A stretch of DNA of 64,000 nucleotides from an uncultured Acidobacteriota bacterium (lineage in GTDB: Bacteria > Acidobacteriota > Blastocatellia > Pyrinomonadales > Pyrinomonadaceae): the NCBI GenBank assembly GCA_937859595.1, contig CALMAH010000029.1:17935-81934 (forward strand), read 5' to 3'. The number at the start of each line of letters is the position of its first letter. Position 1 is the first letter of the stretch. Shown here piece by piece: positions 36,101 to 44,893 of the stretch. The notes under the pieces were generated by a model. That model saw nothing but the letters and a program-made list of their open reading frames with translations, did not search any database and was not told the origin of the DNA. Both the position numbers and the translations under genes were made by a program.

Positions 36101-36907
36101 GGTACGATCGGAAGCTCCGACTACCATGGCGGTACGCTTACAGTCAGGCAGCGTATTCGCGGCTTGACATGGGATATGAACTATACCTTTGCCAAATCGA
36201 TGGACGATGCTTCGGGTCTTCAGACCAGTGGCGTGTTCGGTACGGCGTTCATTCTCAATGCACTTCGCCAGGAAGACAATAGGTCCGTCTCGGACTTTGA
36301 CATTGCTCATATTGTCAATGTCAACGCGATCTGGGACATCCCCATCGGGCGGAATCGTACCTTCTTTAAGGGTATGAACCGTGCGGTAGATGCGATATTC
36401 GGCGGATGGCAGCTTAGCACCATCTACCGGTTCAATACCGGATATCCGGATGGTTACTACTTCGACATCTACGGTTGGCCGACCAACTGGAATGTGCGTA
36501 GTGCAATGGTCCAGTTGTCAGATGTTCGGATGAACCCGACCCGTTCGGGCGGACCGGATAACAATCGTCCGAACGCCTTCTCCGACAGGCTCGCGACCTA
36601 TCGCAGTTTCCGCAGCCCCGCTCCTGGTGAATCAGGCGACAGAAACCTGATTCGCCGCCCATCTTTCTGGGTAATGGATGCCGGTTTGCAGAAGGGCTTC
36701 GATATGCCGTGGAATGAGAACCACAAGATCAAGATCCGATGGGATGTGTTCAACGTTACGAATTCGGTATCCTTTGCCGGTAACGCTGACCGCACCTTCG
36801 GTCTCGATCCGAATCTACAGGGCGATCCTGGCCCGTCGTTCGGTAACTTTACGTTTACCCAACAGAATCCCAGGATCATGCAGTTTGCCTTCAGGTTCGA
36901 GTTCTAA
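33134..36907 (+). CDS. Large Oar-type TonB-dependent outer-membrane protein
   Basis: 1257 residues. Signal peptide to TTAFGQA (about residue 32), then a carboxypeptidase-regulatory-like domain (ATVSGTVFNEQNEVVPGATVTL...GTYRVEVEADGF), plug (NNFVSEQIVQLPLEGRNVGALLSLQAAV, ITLDGIDVNEQQNG) and a long barrel ending PRIMQFAFRFEF with terminal Phe. Related Myxococcus Oar is needed for social motility and protease secretion. AGGAGGAATAT directly precedes the ATG. A sigma-54-like promoter lies 126 bases upstream and a strong terminator follows, so it is a monocistronic gene. Substrate unknown; it differs in sequence and size from the receptor at 15.9 kb. Confidence 0.9.
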   Translation: MNLKATLKSGIFVLVAGLVFGGFFGTTAFGQAGTATVSGTVFNEQNEVVPGATVTLVNVAQNTRRTAVTSSQGNYSFALVVPGTYRVEVEADGFKRSVTTDFQVLVDRTTQMPVTLEIGEVTEIVTVDTTSIEGLINTQDASLGNNFVSEQIVQLPLEGRNVGALLSLQAAVTPDGSVAGGRSDQANITLDGIDVNEQQNGTAFTPVIRVTPDSIEEFRVTTSNPDASRGRSSGAQIALVTKSGSNEFRGNLFHYHRNTITTANDFFNNSSGVDRPKLIRNLFGGSLGGPIVPNRLFFFYNYEGMREAKESTINRIVPLASLGQGLIRYENTLGNDVTVTLAQLNNMSVPGGPAPGPVVPMNPAAIAVFADAAARYPSNNFTLGDGYNTGGFRFNAPLPVELNAHTANFTWKVTSDEKHSVQVTGNYQQDLFGRAPMFPDTPSPNTWSHPLRFSTTYTWLMKSNLINRFSYGITRNAFSNQGDSDLNAISFRDVFQPNLFERTFSRVTPVQNFTNDVNWIKGDHTLQFGINFRIIRNMRTDFGAAFDNGIANSSFYLGAGNQLTQALANIGPDYVVAPALSLSVQRALAGLIGRLSQYGANFNFQLSGQPLPAGDPVVRKWAAEEYDFYAQDSWRIRPNLTLNLGLRYGFSTPVYEQQGFQAKPNITLQTYLERRIAASSVGQNYTDPLQIVLAGPKNNLPGFYEMDKDNWQPRFSVAWSPNFSDGWLASFFGRNSESVFRGGFAVTHDYFGQALAVNFDANNRLGFASNQTIAANTYNITTNPAPLYANPSMAIRTLPGITIPAGISFPLQQPFNDARRIEGSLDDNLVSPVNYSWNVSFGRKLGWGMHAEASYIGRAARNLLAARDVMGPNNIRDPLSGQTYYEAAQALEFHRRNRTPVNQVPNQPFFENMYAPGSIDAVLFGAGLSNTRAAYGFMAVTSVTPGCSGPPLFGCYDNGTDWTWLQDVFDRFVGPRLFYQRQYGALSAYGTIGSSDYHGGTLTVRQRIRGLTWDMNYTFAKSMDDASGLQTSGVFGTAFILNALRQEDNRSVSDFDIAHIVNVNAIWDIPIGRNRTFFKGMNRAVDAIFGGWQLSTIYRFNTGYPDGYYFDIYGWPTNWNVRSAMVQLSDVRMNPTRSGGPDNNRPNAFSDRLATYRSFRSPAPGESGDRNLIRRPSFWVMDAGLQKGFDMPWNENHKIKIRWDVFNVTNSVSFAGNADRTFGLDPNLQGDPGPSFGNFTFTQQNPRIMQFAFRFEF

Positions 36908-36928
36908 TTGAGCTTAGGGCAAAATGAT

Positions 36929-36964
36929 CGAGCGAGTCGAAGAAATTCGGCTCGCTCGTTTTTT
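36929..36964 (+). terminator. Intrinsic terminator after the second Oar receptor
   Basis: CGAGCGAGTCGAA (36929-36941) pairs with TTCGGCTCGCTCG (36946-36958), one G-T pair, loop GAAA, followed by TTTTTT. Very strong. It lies between convergent genes and is 17 bases from the minus-strand TPR gene stop. Confidence 0.92.
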
Positions 36965-36980
36965 GTTGAGAGAATGCAAT

Positions 36981-37988
36981 TTAGTTTCCGGAATTGTCTT
37001 TGATGTATTTTTCCATCGTATTCCGCTCAGCGTGGTCAGGTACCTTTTCGAGAAAAGCCTTATATTCGGCCGCGGCACGGTCGCGGGCACCTGCCGCGTT
37101 AAAGAGAGCTGCGAGTCGCAAGTGGATCTCGGCCTTTTCGATCGGGGCAAGTTCGATCGCTTTATATAAATGCCCCACGGCCAGCGACCCTTTACGTGCC
37201 TGAAGATAAGTTTCGCCAAGAAAATGATGGGCTTCCGGAGAATTCGGCTCTGCCTCAACCGCCTTTGTCAATGCCTCGATCGCCTGGTCCAGCTTGTTCT
37301 GGCTGAGATAGAGCTTGCCGAGATTCAGAAGAGCGATCGCAAAATCGGGTTTTAGTTCGAGAGCACGTTTATATGCCTTTTCGGCATCGCTGTTCTTTTT
37401 AGTCGTGAAATGGAGCGAGCCGACCTCGGTCCAGGCAACAAAGTCATTCGGGTCAGACGTAAGGATCTCGTTGAAAAGCTTTACGGCCTCATTAGACCGC
37501 CCGGCCTTTGCAGCGGCGTTCGCACGCTCGAACAGCCTCTGGTTGGCGGCACTCCGCTCGGTATAGGCGTCGCGAACTGAAACGACATCTGATGACCCGG
37601 TGCCTCCGCCAGTACCGTCGGTCCACAACACTTCCATATCAAACCGGTCGCCCCTGGACGAAAAAATCGGCTGCCTGCCAATCTCTGTTCCGCCGACCGT
37701 AACAACGAGGAATGCACCGTCCCGCGGCCGTAACAGGAAGTAATAATAGCCCTCATCATTGGCGATCGAACGCCCTAGCTCAACCCCCTCGGCCATGAGC
37801 GTAACCGTAATAATAGGTTTTCGCTCACCGGACCGAAGGCCCCTTAGTTCGATCTTGCCCCAGGTGACCGCCTGACCGATAGGAATGGGCATCCCCGTAG
37901 CAGAACGGACATCACCCTGAGCCGGCAAAACGGCCGGCATCAAAAGTACCGTAAAAAAAATGCCTAAAACTGCGATGATTGATCTCAT
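36981..37988 (-). CDS. Secreted TPR protein with N-terminal beta domain
   Basis: 335 residues from ATG 37988; the frame extends 20 codons further upstream without homology. A signal peptide (VLGIFFTVLLMPAVLPAQGD) is followed by a beta-rich domain of about 110 residues (IELRGLRSGERKPIITVTLMAEG...YYYFLLRPRDGAFLVV), which resembles a small carboxypeptidase-regulatory-like fold. At least five TPR repeats follow from residue 165 on (AVKLFNEILTSDPNDFVAWTEVG, AEKAYKRALELKPDFAIALLNLG, AIEALTKAVEAEPNSPEAHHFLG). TPRs bind partner proteins, probably in the periplasm. No enzyme motif is seen. Confidence 0.8.
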   Translation of the reverse strand: MRSIIAVLGIFFTVLLMPAVLPAQGDVRSATGMPIPIGQAVTWGKIELRGLRSGERKPIITVTLMAEGVELGRSIANDEGYYYFLLRPRDGAFLVVTVGGTEIGRQPIFSSRGDRFDMEVLWTDGTGGGTGSSDVVSVRDAYTERSAANQRLFERANAAAKAGRSNEAVKLFNEILTSDPNDFVAWTEVGSLHFTTKKNSDAEKAYKRALELKPDFAIALLNLGKLYLSQNKLDQAIEALTKAVEAEPNSPEAHHFLGETYLQARKGSLAVGHLYKAIELAPIEKAEIHLRLAALFNAAGARDRAAAEYKAFLEKVPDHAERNTMEKYIKDNSGN

Positions 37989-38063
37989 ATGAACTCCCGA
38001 ATTTCTTTGATTTTCTTTATTGTCAGTCCAACCGATACCGCAAGTCAACGAATCATAGCGGTT

Positions 38064-38720
38064 TCACCGGGCGGCAAAGCTATCGTTTCCGGTGATATCG
38101 GAAAGGTGGCGGGTGTCGTTAATGGCAAGAACGCGGATGTTTCGGCGGCTCCGGATCTCAAAGCGATTGATACCGCAATTTGACGTTACTATCCATGGGG
38201 TATTGCGGGTGTCTCGCCGGATGGCGCCCATTAAATGTAATGTCATGAAGCAGATAGCTCCCGTGTGCGAAAATACGGCGATGCGTCGGCCCGGATGTTT
38301 TCGGATGATCCCCCAAAGCTCTCCGGTAGTACGTTCCAGCAATTGCCGATAGCTCTCCCCACGAGTTATCACGTGGCGAACATCGCGGTTCACGAGCGCA
38401 AAATAATCTTTCGGATGGCGTTCACGCGATTCGTCAAATGTCAGTCCCTCAAGCACGCCGACGTTGCGTTCGCGAAATGCCGGCGTAGCCGTCGCTGGCT
38501 CGCCGATCAGATCGGCTAACGGTTCGGCCGTCTGTACCGCCCTTAGCAAGTCGCTTGTATAGACAACGGAGATCCGCTCGTCGGCGAGAACTCGTGCCGT
38601 TAACTCAGCCTGCCGCTTACCGAGGGGGGATAGCGGAGTTGGCCCGTGTCCGCCAAATCGCCCTTCGGCGTTTCCGGCAGATTGTCCATGCCTTATTAAG
38701 TAGAGTCGGGTTATGGGCAC
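38064..38720 (-). CDS. Histidine phosphatase (phosphoglycerate mutase superfamily)
   Basis: 218 residues, starting at GTG 38720. The catalytic LIRHGQSAGN (His about residue 11) and the second-half FSHTGAI (His about 151) are both present, along with YTSDLLRAVQTAEPLA and FRERNVGVLEG. These define an active branch-1 histidine phosphatase, such as alpha-ribazole phosphatase or a broad sugar-phosphate phosphatase; the substrate cannot be told. It follows prfA by 64 bases on the same strand, where Firmicutes usually have prmC. A C-terminal extension after the core is basic and not conserved. Confidence 0.88.
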   Translation of the reverse strand: MPITRLYLIRHGQSAGNAEGRFGGHGPTPLSPLGKRQAELTARVLADERISVVYTSDLLRAVQTAEPLADLIGEPATATPAFRERNVGVLEGLTFDESRERHPKDYFALVNRDVRHVITRGESYRQLLERTTGELWGIIRKHPGRRIAVFSHTGAICFMTLHLMGAIRRDTRNTPWIVTSNCGINRFEIRSRRNIRVLAINDTRHLSDITGNDSFAAR

Positions 38721-38784
38721 GCGTCTTGTCTGTCTTTGTCTCAGGCACGCTGCCGATCGACGGTTTGGCGATCTCTTGGGAAGA

Positions 38785-39861
38785 TCAAACGTTCACAGCC
38801 TCAGCCTTTAGTTTCTCCGTCTGGTAGTGTGTTCTGAGCGCCTCGATGAATTCGTCGAGCTGCCCCTGCATAACGAGATCCAGCTGATAAACCGTCAAAC
38901 CGATCCGGTGGTCGGTGACGCGATTTTCCTTAAAGTTATATGTTCGGATCTTTTCGGAGCGGTCGCCGCTGCCGACCATCGATTTGCGTTCGGCTGATAA
39001 CGCGTCGTGCTGTTTCTGCTCTTCTATTTCCTGCAGCCGGGCCCTTAGCACCCGCATCGCCTTTTCCCGGTTCTTTATCTGCGATTTCTCGTCCTGCATG
39101 GAGACCACAAGTCCCGTCGGCAAGTGCGTTATGCGGACCGCGGAGTAAGTAGTGTTTACAGATTGGCCGCCGGGTCCGGAGGAACAGAACGTATCGACCC
39201 TGAGGTCGTTCTGGTTTATCTGTATATCCACTTCTTCGGCCTCGGGCAGGACAGCAACCGTCACTGCCGATGTATGTATCCTGCCGCTGGCTTCGGTCTG
39301 CGGCACACGCTGGACACGATGGACACCGGATTCATAGCGCATTTTCGAATAAACGTTTTCGCCCTCTATCATGGCTATGGCTTCCTTTATGCCGCCGACT
39401 CCGGTGTCCGCCGTTTCCATTATCTCCATTTTCCATCCCTGCTGTTCGGCGTAACGGGCATACATTCTCAGCATTTCGGCAGCAAACAACGTCGCCTCAT
39501 CGCCGCCGGTCCCGGCCCTTATCTCCAGGATCACGTTCTTCTCGTCATACGGGTCCTTCGGCAGGAGCAGAAATTTCAATTCTTCTTCGGCGGCTGGCAG
39601 CTTTGCCTCTAATGCTTCCACCTCGGCGAGCGCCATCTGGCTCATCTCTTCGTCGTCTGCAGCCGCAGCCAGTTCCCGCGCACCTGCAAGGTCTTCGGAA
39701 AGCTTCTTGACCTCACGATATTTCTCGACGATCTCGCCCAGGCTGCGATGCTGTTTCATTAGCTTTGCATAGGCCTTCATGTCAGACATCAGCTCCGGCG
39801 AGGATATCTGAGCAGTCAGGTCTTCGTAGCTTTTTTCTATCTGTGCAAGCTTTTCAAGCAT
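38785..39861 (-). CDS. prfA: Peptide chain release factor 1
   Basis: 358 residues, full length. The peptidyl-hydrolysis loop [18 protein letters not shown] holds GGQ, and the codon-recognition motif PQT (P-x-T) occurs in [22 protein letters not shown], diagnostic of RF1. RF1 ends translation at UAA and UAG. It belongs to a minus-strand block rpmE - DUF1385 - prfA that is also conserved in Firmicutes. RF2 is separate at the left edge of the window. Start ATG 39861 is the usual MLEKL-type N terminus. Confidence 0.97.
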   Translation of the reverse strand: MLEKLAQIEKSYEDLTAQISSPELMSDMKAYAKLMKQHRSLGEIVEKYREVKKLSEDLAGARELAAAADDEEMSQMALAEVEALEAKLPAAEEELKFLLLPKDPYDEKNVILEIRAGTGGDEATLFAAEMLRMYARYAEQQGWKMEIMETADTGVGGIKEAIAMIEGENVYSKMRYESGVHRVQRVPQTEASGRIHTSAVTVAVLPEAEEVDIQINQNDLRVDTFCSSGPGGQSVNTTYSAVRITHLPTGLVVSMQDEKSQIKNREKAMRVLRARLQEIEEQKQHDALSAERKSMVGSGDRSEKIRTYNFKENRVTDHRIGLTVYQLDLVMQGQLDEFIEALRTHYQTEKLKAEAVNV

Positions 39862-39940
39862 AAAGTTGAGCGGAACCGGGACGAAAAGGGTTTATCGCAG
39901 ATAAAGCCAACGATCTGTACAGATCTGTATTCGTCAGTGG

Positions 39941-41083
39941 CTAACTTGCCGGAGCGGGCTCCAATTTGAGTGATTCGTTGAGCGCAACGATTGCGACCTC
40001 AAGCTGTTCACCGTCGGGTTCTTGAGTGGTTATATTCTGGAGCCATATCCCCGGCAGTGTCATCAGCCTAAATATCGCACCCGATTCCTTTTTCGCGGCG
40101 TAGCGGATCACCTCATATGAAAGGCCTGCGACCAACGGCATCAACGCGATCCTGACCGCGAGATTCATCCACATTGCATCAAATTTGATCACCGAGAACA
40201 GGACTATCGCGACCAGCATCACAACCATCAGGAAAGAGGTCCCACACCTCGGGTGCTGGCGACGCTGGGGTTTTGCGTTGTCCACTGTCAGGTCAAGCCC
40301 GTTCTCCCAAGTAAAAACGGTCTTGTGCTCGGCACCATGATATTCGAACACCCGCCGGATATCTTTCAGGAATGACATCGAATAGATCATTATCACGAAA
40401 AAGATCATTCGGATAACGCCATCCACCAGATTGAATGCCACCCATGAATGCGGTTTCGTTTCCCAGATGTACGCTCCGGCCACGCTCCACCACGAAGCAT
40501 TCGCTGCAATGACGGGCGATTCGGCCCAGCCCATCGCGATAAACCAGACGTTCGTCAGCAGCAGCGGAGCCACTACAAAAAGAGCGATGTTGAACAAAAG
40601 CGCAAATGCGATAGATCCCGCGGCCCCGGCTGATTCGCCCGCGGTGCGTTTTCTTGCCGGTTCCGGCATCACCACTTTTGTGGGTGCCTTTGTAAATTCT
40701 TCGTCCAGCGTTCCTTCCACAAGGGCGGGTTCGAATATCTTCTCCTCCGCCTTTTCTTTTTCTTCCTGGGCCTTTAGGTCGTCCTCAAATATCTTTGCGG
40801 AAAAATTAAGCGCCTTTATCCCGAGAGCAAGTGTCTGGATCAACGTCGCACCGCCCCGAAGTATCGGAATGTTCAGCCATTTAAACCGGTCGCTCCACTT
40901 CGGCAGCCGCTCGGCGGTCGTCACGATGGTCCCGTCCTGCTTTCGGCACGCGATGGCATATGCCGACGGTGTCCGCATCATCACGCCTTCCATTACGGCC
41001 TGTCCGCCGACGATAAGGTCCCGTTCCATCGCAAATACGGTGTGAACAAATCGTGTGAACTTGGCTGATCTTCTGCTCTTCAT
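39941..41083 (-). CDS. DUF1385 (YqhQ-type) membrane protein
   Basis: 380 residues from ATG 41083, chosen because GGAG stands 10 bases upstream; an upstream frame extension of 28 residues has no support. The hallmark N terminus is [23 protein letters not shown], followed by several membrane helices (about 195-215, 245-265, 305-350) and conserved [16 protein letters not shown] and [16 protein letters not shown]1385 proteins are integral membrane proteins of unknown role. An acidic, Lys/Glu-rich segment ([16 protein letters not shown]) near residue 125 is an insertion. The gene sits between rpmE and prfA, the usual context. Confidence 0.93.
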   Translation of the reverse strand: MKSRRSAKFTRFVHTVFAMERDLIVGGQAVMEGVMMRTPSAYAIACRKQDGTIVTTAERLPKWSDRFKWLNIPILRGGATLIQTLALGIKALNFSAKIFEDDLKAQEEKEKAEEKIFEPALVEGTLDEEFTKAPTKVVMPEPARKRTAGESAGAAGSIAFALLFNIALFVVAPLLLTNVWFIAMGWAESPVIAANASWWSVAGAYIWETKPHSWVAFNLVDGVIRMIFFVIMIYSMSFLKDIRRVFEYHGAEHKTVFTWENGLDLTVDNAKPQRRQHPRCGTSFLMVVMLVAIVLFSVIKFDAMWMNLAVRIALMPLVAGLSYEVIRYAAKKESGAIFRLMTLPGIWLQNITTQEPDGEQLEVAIVALNESLKLEPAPAS

Positions 41084-41292
41084 TGTTGGCAGCTCCGTTT
41101 TTTCCGTATTAAGTGATGAAGGCCGGTTGGCGTTCGGTTTGCCGCCAATGGCCCATATCCGGGACAAGAAAAACGCCGAACTTCCTCTGGTGCCTGTCGC
41201 TGTCCGGCTTGGCGGACTTTCAGCGGTCGGCGCGGAAAGCGTCGGCGTCGGATCTTGTCGGTTAATGCCTGTTCAGTAAATGCTCCACAATG

Positions 41293-41511
41293 TCAGCTCG
41301 CGGACTTCGCTCCCCGTGCATACCGCTTATTGAATCGGTCAACCCGGCCTGCCGTGTCAACGAGCTTCTGCTTGCCGGTAAAGAATGGGTGGCATTCCGA
41401 ACAGATCTCTATGTGCAGCTCAGCACCCATGGTCGAACGGGTCTTGAACGAATGTCCGCACGCACAGGTCACGTCTATCTCTTCGTAATTCGGATGGATA
41501 TCTTGCTTCAT
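41293..41511 (-). CDS. rpmE: 50S ribosomal protein L31, zinc-binding form
   Basis: 72 residues: [20 protein letters not shown], then [28 protein letters not shown]. The CxC and CxxC pairs mark the zinc-ribbon (C+) form of L31. Start ATG at 41511 matches the family start exactly. It leads the conserved rpmE-DUF1385-prfA block. The zinc-containing L31 contrasts with the zinc-free L28 near 19 kb, which is relevant to the idea of zinc-responsive ribosomal paralogues in this genome. Confidence 0.96.
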   Translation of the reverse strand: MKQDIHPNYEEIDVTCACGHSFKTRSTMGAELHIEICSECHPFFTGKQKLVDTAGRVDRFNKRYARGAKSAS

Positions 41512-41687
41512 TATATTGCTCTCAACTTCAGGATCTGGGACAAACCTTTATTTTATGCCTGAAACCGGTGCGGGTCAAGTTGTTCGGCGACAGTGCGCAT
41601 CCGCCCGAGTCAGCCTGAATCCGATATTCTCGTCCGGTCGAAAGATATCCTGATCCCATAAATTATTTGAACATTCTGGAGGAAACA

Positions 41688-42311
41688 ATGAAAATATTCT
41701 TGGTCGTTTTCACACTTCTTTTTGCATTTAGCAACGTTCCGGCCCAGCGCGGCGAATTGCCTGTTTTCGGCAAAGAAAAGGAACAGCAGGTCTCGCTTTT
41801 TGACCAACAGATCTCGTTCTTTGGCGGTGCGACCACTGTCCACCTAAGCAGCGACCTAGTCGGCGCCTTGGGAGCTCTCGAGATCGGTGTTCGCCAGGTG
41901 AACAATCTTCCGATCGTGCGCGGTCGCGTGTCCTTTCCTATTACGGACGGAACGCTCGACAACGCCACACTTCGTGGAGAGATCCTTCATTCCAATGGCC
42001 TCGTCTTCAGCCGCGGCGGCTCTGCCGTAAAGATACAAAGCTTTATCATCGACACCACCGGGGAGGGAGCTATTATCACAGGACTAGCTTCCGCGAATGG
42101 TTCCGTGGTCGGCCGTATCCCACTCTTTGACCTTGACCTCAGCGGCGCAGGCATTCGCGTTAGGGGGGTAACACTCCAGATCACCAATGTCGGGGTAACG
42201 CTCCGTCCCGAGGCCGCCGGTGCTCTCAACGCGGTCTTTGAGACCACTGCATTCGAAGCTGGATTTCCGATCGGAACGGCGACGGTAGCGGGCCTCGCGT
42301 TCGGGACCTAA
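41688..42311 (+). CDS. Secreted beta-rich protein of unknown function
   Basis: 207 residues from ATG 41688, with GGAGG 7 bases upstream; the frame is open seven codons earlier but without a ribosome site. Signal peptide MKIFLVVFTLLFAFSNVPAQ. The mature part is Gly/Val/Ile-rich with a repeating hydrophobic pattern: GGATTVHLSSDLVGALGALEIGV, RGRVSFPITDGTLDNATLRGEI, HSNGLVFSRGGSAVKIQSF, PIGTATVAGLAFGT. I recall similar exported proteins, partly annotated as HtaA-like, in Actinobacteria; that resemblance is tentative. No cysteine is present. It is followed by a strong terminator and stands alone. Confidence 0.75.
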   Translation: MKIFLVVFTLLFAFSNVPAQRGELPVFGKEKEQQVSLFDQQISFFGGATTVHLSSDLVGALGALEIGVRQVNNLPIVRGRVSFPITDGTLDNATLRGEILHSNGLVFSRGGSAVKIQSFIIDTTGEGAIITGLASANGSVVGRIPLFDLDLSGAGIRVRGVTLQITNVGVTLRPEAAGALNAVFETTAFEAGFPIGTATVAGLAFGT

Positions 42312-42339
42312 TGCCGCGTCTCTCGATTCTTTTTCTTGA

Positions 42340-42367
42340 GGGCCTCTTTGAACGGAGGCCCTTTTTT
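42340..42367 (+). terminator. Intrinsic terminator after the secreted beta-rich gene
   Basis: GGGCCTC (42340-42346) pairs with GAGGCCC (42355-42361) and is followed by TTTTTT (42362-42367). It lies at the 3' ends of two convergent genes; its T-run overlaps the last bases of the methyltransferase stop. Confidence 0.88.
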
Positions 42368-43529
42368 ATTGGGTTAACCTCAGAAGTCGCTGGTTGGTTA
42401 TTCCGTATCGCTCGGCGATCTCGCGAAGTTGGCCTGCCGCCTGGCGGGAAGATGCTGCACGCGGGTGACGCCTTGCCGTGATCATCGTATTTTTTGGCGT
42501 GTGTTCGCTGCTGACGAACTCGAACATCCTTGTAATGTAGCCTTCCCGTTCCAAGACTAGCGAGCGTAGGCCGTCCGTCAGGGCCTCAGCCATCCGGTCG
42601 AGCATCATATGGTGTTTCAATATTCCGGCCAGTTCTGTCGGCGGCTTTAGTTGTGTTCTTACTTCCCGATGACAACATGGGGCCACGACAATGACCGAAG
42701 CAACCGAACTGATGCCGGCAAAGATCGCGTCGTCCGTTGCCGTGTCGCAGGCGTGAAGCGCGATCAGGATGTCCGTTTCGCCGACATCCTGCCCCGCGAT
42801 CTCGCCCTCGATAAACGCCAGTCCCTCAAACGCCGAGGCGATAGCCACGTCATTACAGAGACGAACGCTCTCTTTTTGCCGTTCGATGCCCGTTACCTCA
42901 ACCTTTAGTCCACGGACATTTGCGAAATAGTCGTACGCGGCAAATGTCAGATATCCTTTACCCGAGCCCATGTCGAGGATCCGCAAATGCTCCTTTTCCC
43001 GCAGCTCGGAGCTGTCGTAGAGCCCCGCCAAAATTTCTACGAATTTGTTTATTTGTTTCCACTTGTCGTGCTGCCGAGCCATCACCTCGCCGCTGTCTGA
43101 GGTGATGCCCAGAGCTTTCAAATAAAAAGCATCTTTGTCTATAAGCCTTGTTTTCCTACGGTCATGCTCAGCGGAAGGCGGCGTCTTGAAGGTCGGTTTG
43201 CCTACGTTCAGCCGCGAACTGCGCTTGCCTATATCCAGCTGGAGGTCGCCTTCGCTGGTGAAAAGATGGCCGTTCCTGAATCCGTCGGCGATCGCCTTCG
43301 CAACTATCTCTACGCCCTCGGCAATGTCGTGTGTCTTTACCACGTCGCGGGTGGTAAATTTGTACTGCAGAAAAAGTCGGCGGCCTTTTTTTGTCTCAAC
43401 TATACGGGCAATTATCTTTTGCAGATGTTCTTCATGCCCTTTATAATTGCCTAACGAAAGCCGCACGAAGGTGCCTTTGTCCAGGGATTCGCGAAACGCA
43501 AGGATGAAATTTTCTTTGGCGTCGTTCAC
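42366..43529 (-). CDS. SAM-dependent methyltransferase, METTL25-like
   Basis: 387 residues, starting at GTG 43529. The SAM-binding motif ILDMGSGKGYLTFAAYDYF is at about residue 190, with the acidic residue of motif II in VTGIERQKESV and a later LIALHACDTATDDAI plus VVAPCCHREV. LHACDxATD and PCCH are features of the Methyltransf_32 (METTL25/RRNAD1-like) group. The N-terminal 150 residues are a separate domain (ESLDKGTFVRLSLGNYKG...), possibly for substrate recognition. RNA or protein target unknown. It is divergent from the DinB-like gene with only about 30 bases between, so they share a short promoter region. Confidence 0.82.
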   Translation of the reverse strand: MNDAKENFILAFRESLDKGTFVRLSLGNYKGHEEHLQKIIARIVETKKGRRLFLQYKFTTRDVVKTHDIAEGVEIVAKAIADGFRNGHLFTSEGDLQLDIGKRSSRLNVGKPTFKTPPSAEHDRRKTRLIDKDAFYLKALGITSDSGEVMARQHDKWKQINKFVEILAGLYDSSELREKEHLRILDMGSGKGYLTFAAYDYFANVRGLKVEVTGIERQKESVRLCNDVAIASAFEGLAFIEGEIAGQDVGETDILIALHACDTATDDAIFAGISSVASVIVVAPCCHREVRTQLKPPTELAGILKHHMMLDRMAEALTDGLRSLVLEREGYITRMFEFVSSEHTPKNTMITARRHPRAASSRQAAGQLREIAERYGITNQRLLRLTQ

Positions 43530-43559
43530 GGCGTGGCTGAAAAAAAGAGATTAGCACAA

Positions 43560-44036
43560 ATGACCGCCGCTTCAACACAGATCGAAAGCAGGGAATTCGT
43601 AGAGACGGTAGCTTTTTTGCTGAGAGAGACGTTCGAAGGTTCACCGGAGGGCGAATCGAGCGCATATCTTGACAAAGGTGCCGGTTTGTTCAACACTCTG
43701 GGGCCCATACACCACGAGGCCGCCTCCCGCGAGTTTCACGGCACCACCATCGCTGCCCAGACCGAACATGCGAAGTTCTATCTCGATCGGCTTTGCGAAT
43801 TCATAAACGGCAGGACCGAGAGGGTGAATTGGGAAGACAGTTGGCTGATAGATACGGTCAACGCCGAGGAATGGGATACGCTTAGGGAAATGGTCAGGTT
43901 ATCGTATGAGAATACGCTGCGGTGCCTCGCCTCAGTAGAGCGTTGGACTGAGGACGAAGTAGGAATGGCGATCGGCATGGTCGCCCACACAGCTTATCAT
44001 CTCGGTGCTATCCGGCAATTGGCCAAGCGCGTATAG
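43560..44036 (+). CDS. DinB-like four-helix metal-binding protein
   Basis: 158 residues from ATG 43560 (a GTG at 43533 would extend the frame by nine codons into the divergent promoter gap). The length, all-helical make-up and spaced histidines, PIHHEAASREFHG, TEHAKFYLDRL and VAHTAYHLGAIRQL, fit the DinB/YfiT fold, in which three histidines hold a divalent metal. Members include thiol transferases and stress-induced proteins. The ending HLGAIRQ is a typical DinB signature. It ends one base before the next gene and starts a tight plus-strand run. Confidence 0.8.
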   Translation: MTAASTQIESREFVETVAFLLRETFEGSPEGESSAYLDKGAGLFNTLGPIHHEAASREFHGTTIAAQTEHAKFYLDRLCEFINGRTERVNWEDSWLIDTVNAEEWDTLREMVRLSYENTLRCLASVERWTEDEVGMAIGMVAHTAYHLGAIRQLAKRV

Positions 44037-44037
44037 T

Positions 44038-44441
44038 ATGCTAAAAGCTTTAGCCTTCTTTTTGATAGCCGTGACCGGATCCTTGCTTTTCGGACCTGCC
44101 TTCGCACAGGTTGACGAGGGGATCGGCAATGCTGGCACTTGCGGACAGGCGAAGAGCGTTCAGGATCCGCTGATCGATGAGGCCGAGCGCAAACAAATTA
44201 ATATCCGGCGTGTCGAGATACGTGGAAACACGTCGATCAGGCATCGGGAGTTCGTTAAGCGGCTTCGGCAATTGAACGAAGGAGATATCTTTACCCGGCT
44301 TTGGAGAAGAGCGTAAAGAGAATATCAAGGATGAGGTCGATCTTCCCGATCACAAATGAGAACGTAGAGATACGATTGGATAGGGAGTTTGGCGACGTGG
44401 ATATCGTATTCTGTGTCAGGCAATTACCTGACGGCCGATAG
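44038..44441 (+). pseudogene. Exported POTRA-like protein, interrupted by a frameshift
   Basis: The ATG at 44038 opens a frame with signal peptide (LKALAFFLIAVTGSLLFGPAFAQ) and a POTRA-like segment, INIRRVEIRGNTSIRHREF then RLRQLNEGDIFTR, which then reads LWRRA and stops at 44316. If the frame is moved by two bases at 44299-44300, the sequence continues LEKSVKRISRMRSIFPITNE, NVEIRLDREFGDVDIVFCVR and ends at TAG 44441, exactly the expected second half of such a domain. The repaired protein would be about 134 residues. Either a real recent frameshift or a base-calling error explains this. Flanking genes abut it at 1 and 2 bases, as expected for a complete operon gene. Confidence 0.75.
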
Positions 44442-44443
44442 CT

Positions 44444-44860
44444 ATGACCAATTTGTTTCATCTGGCGTTTCCCGTGCATGATCTTGATGCGGCGCGCGAG
44501 TTCTACGGCGGCGTGCTTGGCTGTCGCGAAGGGCGAAGTTCGGAGTGCTGGATCGATTTTGATCTTTACGGGCATCAGATAGTGACCCATCTGGCGCCGG
44601 ATTATCCGCGGCATACGGCAATGAACGGTGTCGATTCAGATTCCGTACCGATCCCGCATTTCGGGATCGTCCTCCAGATGGACGAATGGAGCGAACTTGC
44701 CGAGAAACTCAGGTCAAAGGGAGTGGACTTTGTGATCCCACCAAAGATAAGATTCCGGGGTGAGACAGGCGAACAGGGCACGATGTTCTTTCTCGATCCG
44801 AGCGGCAACGCTCTTGAATTCAAGGGGTTTCGCGACATGTCCTCGGTCTTTGCGAAGTGA
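44444..44860 (+). CDS. VOC-family (glyoxalase/dioxygenase-like) protein
   Basis: 138 residues. Two beta-alpha-beta-beta-beta halves: [22 protein letters not shown] with candidate metal His6, then [19 protein letters not shown] with His, and the ending [17 protein letters not shown] with the metal Glu. This pattern fits a metal-binding vicinal-oxygen-chelate enzyme close to the glyoxalase/extradiol dioxygenase-like group. The catalysed reaction cannot be told from sequence. It starts two bases after the repaired stop of the POTRA-like gene and is probably cotranscribed with it. Confidence 0.88.
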   Translation: MTNLFHLAFPVHDLDAAREFYGGVLGCREGRSSECWIDFDLYGHQIVTHLAPDYPRHTAMNGVDSDSVPIPHFGIVLQMDEWSELAEKLRSKGVDFVIPPKIRFRGETGEQGTMFFLDPSGNALEFKGFRDMSSVFAK

Positions 44861-44893
44861 GGCTTTCTTGACCTTGGATCCGGCTGAAAAAAG

